DNA from: Xenophilus sp. Marseille-Q4582
GTDB taxonomy: Bacteria; Pseudomonadota; Gammaproteobacteria; Burkholderiales; Burkholderiaceae_C
DNA: 64,000 nucleotides
Direction of reading: 5' to 3'
NCBI RefSeq assembly: GCF_916700565.1
Contig: NZ_CAKAKO010000008.1
Span: 1 to 64,000 of the forward strand
In this document: piece after piece, positions 60,362 through 64,000 of the stretch
Layout of the letters: each line of letters starts with the position of its first letter
How positions within the stretch are numbered: the first letter of the stretch is position 1
Notes under the pieces: model-generated
The model's input: only the letters and a program-made list of their open reading frames with translations
Database searches by the model: none
Told to the model about the DNA's origin: nothing
Made by a program: the position numbers and the translations under genes

Positions 60362-61126
60362 ATGGCCCGAGCCGGAATCTACAAGTCTGAAGTGCTGCGT
60401 GCCCGCGATAAATTGCTGGCCGCAGGGCGCAATCCGTCCATCGATGCGGTGCGCGAAGAGCTGGGCAGCGGCTCCAAAACCACGATCCATCGCTACCTGA
60501 AGGAGATCGAGGAAGAGGAAGGGCCAGCCACCGGCAGCCGCGTAGCCGTCAGCGAGGCAATCCAGGACCTGGTGGGTCGCCTAGCCGCCCGCGTCAATGA
60601 AGAAGCGGAAGAGCGGGTCACCACGGCGCAGGCCAAGCACGCCGAGCAGCTGAGCCAACAGCAGCAAGCCGTCGCGGCCCTGAAATCCGAGGCGCTGGCC
60701 ACGCGCCAGCAGCTGGAGCAAACCCAGCGGGCCCTGGCCGACGAAAAAAACGCTCACGGCAAAACCAGCGAAGCTCTGAGCCGCAAGACCCTGGAAAACA
60801 CTCAGCTCGTCCAGCAGGTGGCCGACCTGCAGGAGCGCCTCGCGGCCGAAGAGCGCCATCGCCAATCCCTGGAAGAAAAGCACAAGCACGCGCGCCAGGC
60901 GCTGGAGCATTTCCGGGAATCCACAAAGGAGCAGCGCGACCAGGACCAGCGCAAGCACGAACAGCAGGTGCAGTACCTGCAGGCCGAGTTGCGCACCGTG
61001 AACGAGACCTTGGCCACCAAGCAGCAGGAAGCCGTCCATACCCTTCAGGAAAACGCACGCCTCCTGGGCGATTTGTCGCGCGCCCAGGGCGATCTGCACC
61101 AGGTGTTGATTCATCAGCACAACTGA
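60362..61126 (+). CDS. KfrA-N / TnpT-like DNA-binding coiled-coil protein
   Basis: A 254-aa protein with an N-terminal KfrA-type helix-turn-helix region (KSEVLRARDKLLAAGRNPSIDAVREELGSGSKTTIHRYLKEIEE, roughly residues 8-52), a conserved AIQDLVGRLAARVNEEAEERV segment, and a coiled coil of about 160 residues rich in Gln, Glu, Lys and Arg. The family includes plasmid KfrA and the cointegrate-resolution protein TnpT of Tn4651-type transposons. The latter are usually longer, and an IS21 element starts 5 bp after this stop, so the C-terminus may be truncated. No TnpS recombinase is adjacent. RBS GAGGTG precedes ATG 60362. Confidence 0.75.
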   Translation: MARAGIYKSEVLRARDKLLAAGRNPSIDAVREELGSGSKTTIHRYLKEIEEEEGPATGSRVAVSEAIQDLVGRLAARVNEEAEERVTTAQAKHAEQLSQQQQAVAALKSEALATRQQLEQTQRALADEKNAHGKTSEALSRKTLENTQLVQQVADLQERLAAEERHRQSLEEKHKHARQALEHFRESTKEQRDQDQRKHEQQVQYLQAELRTVNETLATKQQEAVHTLQENARLLGDLSRAQGDLHQVLIHQHN

Positions 61127-61175
61127 GCCAGTGATCACGTTGAATATTGAGCCACTGGGTTGATGGATTCTTTGA

Positions 61176-61991
61176 CTATTCGGTTGTGGATAAGTCTATC
61201 GGGTCTGCTGTTTTTCGATCTCCTTTCTGGCTCTTTGGGCGTTGCTTTGGGGGAGCCGCGCCAGCGGCACTGGAGTGCTTGAATCGCCAGCTCTCGTTGC
61301 CCGTCTCGACGATGTGGCAATGGTGCGTGAGCCGGTCAAGCAAGGCCGTGGTCATCTTGGCGTCTCCAAAGACGCTGCTCCACTCCGAGAAGGTGAGGTT
61401 GGTGGTGATCACCACGCTCGTTCGCTCATAGAGTTTGGAGAGCAGGTGGAACAGCATCGCGCCGCCCGACTGCGTGAATGGCAGGTAGCCCAGTTCATCC
61501 AGGATCACCAGATCGACGTACATCAGGCGGTGCGCCATTTGCCCGGCCTTGTTCTGCGCCTTCTCCAGCTCCAGGGCGTTGACCAGCTCCACCGTTGAGA
61601 AGAAGCGCACCCGCTTGCCATGCATGCGAATGGCCTCGATCCCCAGGCTCGTGGCCAGGTGGGTTTTACCCGTGCCGGGGCCACCAACCAGCACCACGTT
61701 GTGCGCCGACTCCACGAAGCGAAGGGTGTGCAACTGGCGCACCAGTGCTTCGTCGAGCTGCGCGTGGGCGAAGTCAAAGCCGGCGAGGTCACGGTGCGAA
61801 GGGAAGCGCGCCACGCGCATCTGGTAAGCCATGGAACGCACCTCACGCTGAGCGGTCTCGGCCTTGATGAGCTGGTGCAGCACGGCCTCATGATCCAGCG
61901 ACTTCATGCGGGCGGTGCCCAGTACCTCCGGCCAGGCACTGGCCATGCCGTGCAGGCCCAGCGCTTTGAGGGCATCAATGACGTCATGCAT
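61176..61991 (-). CDS. istB: IS21-family helper ATPase IstB
   Basis: A 271-aa AAA+ ATPase related to DnaC that regulates target choice by IstA. Walker A GGPGTGKT is at 103-110 and Walker B LVILDELG near 161-168; [15 protein letters not shown] is the typical sensor region. The C-terminal 30 residues are basic. It overlaps the istA stop by eight bases. Confidence 0.93.
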   Translation of the reverse strand: MHDVIDALKALGLHGMASAWPEVLGTARMKSLDHEAVLHQLIKAETAQREVRSMAYQMRVARFPSHRDLAGFDFAHAQLDEALVRQLHTLRFVESAHNVVLVGGPGTGKTHLATSLGIEAIRMHGKRVRFFSTVELVNALELEKAQNKAGQMAHRLMYVDLVILDELGYLPFTQSGGAMLFHLLSKLYERTSVVITTNLTFSEWSSVFGDAKMTTALLDRLTHHCHIVETGNESWRFKHSSAAGAAPPKQRPKSQKGDRKTADPIDLSTTE

Positions 61992-63519
61992 GGTCGGACT
62001 CCGGTGATGCCTCATGAGGCTGGACGTTGCGCAGTGCGTCGTAGCGCTGCAGGTTGGCCAGTGGCGGCGTGTTGAGCTTGAGCATCGTGGCCACCGGTGG
62101 CTCGGGCACGCGCTGCTCCTTCAGACGCGAGAGCACGTTGAGCACGTGCTCGGCACTCACCCGCCCGGACTGCAGCGCCAGCTCTACCGCCACCACCACG
62201 GCCTCCAGTCCATGCAGGCTCACCCCCATGAGCACCTGCGCCATCACCCTGTCGCCACCGCTGTGGCGCAGCAACTGGCGCTGCATTTCCTGCAGTGGCT
62301 CGGGCATGGTCTTGAAGGGCGCGCCGTTGCGCAGCGCGCCGGGCTTTCGCTCGATGAGCGCGATGTAATGCATCCAGTCGTAGAGCGTCTGATCACGTTC
62401 GAAGCTGCGCGCCAGGCGCACCTGTCGCCCATCGGGCCCGACCACCAGCAGGCCATCCGCGTAGGCCCGCAGACTGACCACCGCATGAATCCATTCACAC
62501 GGCACGCTGTAGCGGTTGCGCTGGAAGTGGATCAGTGCGGTCGCAGAGACCCGTACCGGCTGCTCCACGTAGCCATCAAACGCACGGGGGTTGGGCATGA
62601 GACGAGCACGTTCGTCCTGCCAGACATCGGCCACCGTGAGCTGAGTCCATTCCGGGTGACTCATCTCAGCCCAGGCCTTCACGCAGGCCTGCTGCAACCA
62701 GTCGTTGAGTTCACCAAGCGTCCCCCAGCGCCGCTCGCTGGCCTCACGCCAGATGTCCTTGCGCCGATCCTGAACGTTCTTCTCCACGACCCCCTTCTCC
62801 CAGCCGGCGGCCCGGTTGCAGAACTCCGGCTCGAACAGGTAGTGCCCGGTCATCGCCTCGAAGCGTGCATTGACGCTGCGCTGTTTGCCATGGCCGACCT
62901 TGTCCACAGCGGTCTTCATGTTGTCGTAGATGCCCCGCCGGGGCACGCCACCGAAGAGGGCGAACGCCCGTGCGTGCGCATCGAACAGCATCTCGTGCGC
63001 TTGGCTGTAGTACGCCACCAGGCAGAAGGCGCGACTGGCCGCCAGCTTGGTGTGTGCCACTTCCAGGCGGCGGCGCAGCCCGCCGATGAACAGGTACTCG
63101 CAGCTCCAGTCGAACTGGAACGCCTCGCCCAACTCGAAGCTCAGCGGCACGAACCCCGCACCACGCGCAGCGTTGCCTTGCTCTTGCTGCCAGCGCTGGG
63201 CAAAGGCGTAGACCGGCCCTCGGCTGCCGCTGTAGCCCTGCGCGCGCAGCGCCTCAAACATGGCCTTGATCCCGCGTCGATCGCGTTTGCTGCGATGGCT
63301 ATCGGCCTTGAGCCATTGGCTCAACTGCTCCTTGTACGGATCCAGGATGCTGGGGCCCGACACCCGCTGCGGGTATCGGGGTTCGGCCATCTGCCCGTCT
63401 TTGAGCCACTTGGTGGCTGTGTTGCGCGAGATGCCCAGGCGCCGGCTGGCCTCGCGCACCGACACGTCCTGCCTCAGCACGAGGCGGCGTAACTTGCTCA
63501 ATGTGCTCACGTTGATCAC
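61984..63519 (-). CDS. istA: IS21-family transposase IstA
   Basis: A 511-aa DDE transposase. The N-terminal helix-turn-helix ([25 protein letters not shown]), integrase core with [14 protein letters not shown] (first Asp), [12 protein letters not shown] (second Asp) and [16 protein letters not shown] (catalytic Glu), and C-terminal region are complete. The first and second genes overlap, as is standard in IS21. Confidence 0.93.
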   Translation of the reverse strand: MINVSTLSKLRRLVLRQDVSVREASRRLGISRNTATKWLKDGQMAEPRYPQRVSGPSILDPYKEQLSQWLKADSHRSKRDRRGIKAMFEALRAQGYSGSRGPVYAFAQRWQQEQGNAARGAGFVPLSFELGEAFQFDWSCEYLFIGGLRRRLEVAHTKLAASRAFCLVAYYSQAHEMLFDAHARAFALFGGVPRRGIYDNMKTAVDKVGHGKQRSVNARFEAMTGHYLFEPEFCNRAAGWEKGVVEKNVQDRRKDIWREASERRWGTLGELNDWLQQACVKAWAEMSHPEWTQLTVADVWQDERARLMPNPRAFDGYVEQPVRVSATALIHFQRNRYSVPCEWIHAVVSLRAYADGLLVVGPDGRQVRLARSFERDQTLYDWMHYIALIERKPGALRNGAPFKTMPEPLQEMQRQLLRHSGGDRVMAQVLMGVSLHGLEAVVVAVELALQSGRVSAEHVLNVLSRLKEQRVPEPPVATMLKLNTPPLANLQRYDALRNVQPHEASPESDHA

Positions 63520-63610
63520 TCCTGCTCCCCCGTGCTGAAAAATTCAGCAGGATAGAGCGGCAACGTGGCTCAAATTTCAACGTGAATGCGTCCCGAAATG
63601 GCCCAGCTTT

Positions 63611-64000
63611 GGAAATGAATCAACATACCAACACATCTCATCCCTGCCGACCGCGATCCTGAACGACGTGAAGGACATCGCCGCGACGCTGTCGTCGGCT
63701 GACTACTGCGGCTACGCGCCGGACAACGTCGTGTCGCTGCTCAATGCCGATGCCACGCGAGAAACGGTGTTGGATGGTCTGAGCGCTCTGGCCGCCCGCG
63801 CTGGCGAAGATGACACCGTCTGCGTGTACTTCTCTGGTCACGGTGCAGTTCTGTCGAGCGCCGGTGGGGATGACAGTGCGCTGCTCACCGTGGACAGTGA
63901 CCTTGCCGACCTCGCAGGTACCGCCATCAGTTCCGCCGATCTGGCTTCCGCACTCGGCCAAATCAAGGCAAAGCGCGTCCTTGTTTTCATCGACTCCTGC
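63611..64000 (+). pseudogene. caspase-like (peptidase C14) gene fragment at the right edge
   Basis: An open frame without a start codon runs to the window end. It reads STYQHISSLPTAILNDV, KDIAATLSSADYCGYAPDNV, DDTVCVYFSGHGAVL and KRVLVFIDSC. The catalytic His is in SGHG (63839-63841) and the catalytic Cys is the last codon (63998-64000), giving the His/Cys dyad of bacterial caspases/metacaspases. No ATG exists in frame between the IS21 end (about 63588) and the conserved start, and ATG 63598 is in another frame and stops after six codons. So about 8-15 N-terminal residues seem lost to the IS21 insertion. Effector or partner domains would lie beyond the window. Such proteases occur in bacterial defence and programmed-death systems. 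Confidence 0.7.

Larger units (their letters stand above)
61132..63588 (-). mobile_element. IS21-family insertion sequence (istA-istB)
   Basis: About 2.46 kb with imperfect ends: TCACGTTGAATATTGAGCCAC from 61135 and, on the other strand, TCACGTTGAAATTTGAGCCAC from 63585. The exact outermost bases are unsure and no target duplication is clear. istA and istB are both intact. It separates the KfrA/TnpT-like gene from a caspase-like gene whose 5' end it appears to cut. Confidence 0.85.

Noticed and set aside
63638-63961. 107-aa minus-strand frame at the right edge
   Set aside because: Antisense to the caspase-like frame, which carries conserved catalytic motifs.

Overview
The window is high-GC, densely packed proteobacterial DNA and reads as a beta-proteobacterium of order Burkholderiales, most likely family Comamonadaceae (Variovorax, Acidovorax or Hydrogenophaga-like). 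This is inferred from gene content and order (gatCAB divergent from mreBCD-mrdA, xth beside pyrE, many LysR regulators and periplasmic binding proteins) and from protein style. No rRNA, tRNA or CRISPR array was seen.

Left edge (1-3.9 kb): the tail of an IS5-family transposase abuts an M48 protease gene. It is followed by an IS nest: two near-identical 873-bp IS5/IS427-type elements in opposite orientation, one inserted inside a third IS5-family transposase, the other cutting the 5' end of a small secreted basic protein.

Core metabolism (4-23.1 kb): a TauD-type dioxygenase with a complete CUT1-type ABC importer and a CysB-like regulator (probable organosulfur use); an MBL hydrolase; exonuclease III; an LrgA/LrgB pair; pyrE; the gatCAB amidotransferase operon; and the rod-shape operon mreBCD-mrdA.

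Transport and catabolism (23.2-37.7 kb): a periplasmic binding protein gene is split by a 2.4-kb ISL3-family element that has perfect 8-bp target duplications and carries phage-like passenger genes. A gene-free inverted-repeat region follows. Then comes a branched-chain-amino-acid-type uptake and acyl-CoA operon: two binding proteins, a fused LivH-LivM permease, LivG, LivF, two acyl-CoA dehydrogenases and an acyl-CoA ligase. These would import, activate and oxidise an organic acid.

Mixed housekeeping (37.7-57.6 kb): TauE-type exporter; ammonium transporter with a textbook NtrC site and sigma-54 promoter; VWA lipoprotein; GNAT acetyltransferase; GMC oxidoreductase; mmsA with a divergent LysR; an Mla-like lipid transport operon; MarC; an SDR; DsbA-type isomerase; dienelactone hydrolase; amidohydrolase; LysR; and an MBL protein whose start region looks frameshifted.

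Right edge (57.6-64 kb): a LysR/YeiH pair, then lower-GC mobile DNA. This holds a short GGGGT-ended inverted repeat, a HigB-like toxin remnant, a KfrA/TnpT-like DNA-binding coiled-coil gene with a palindrome over its promoter, a complete IS21-family element (istA/istB), and finally a truncated caspase-like (peptidase C14) gene whose catalytic His is visible and whose catalytic Cys is the last codon of the window. The ISL3 element with cargo and the caspase-bearing edge are the most interesting parts.
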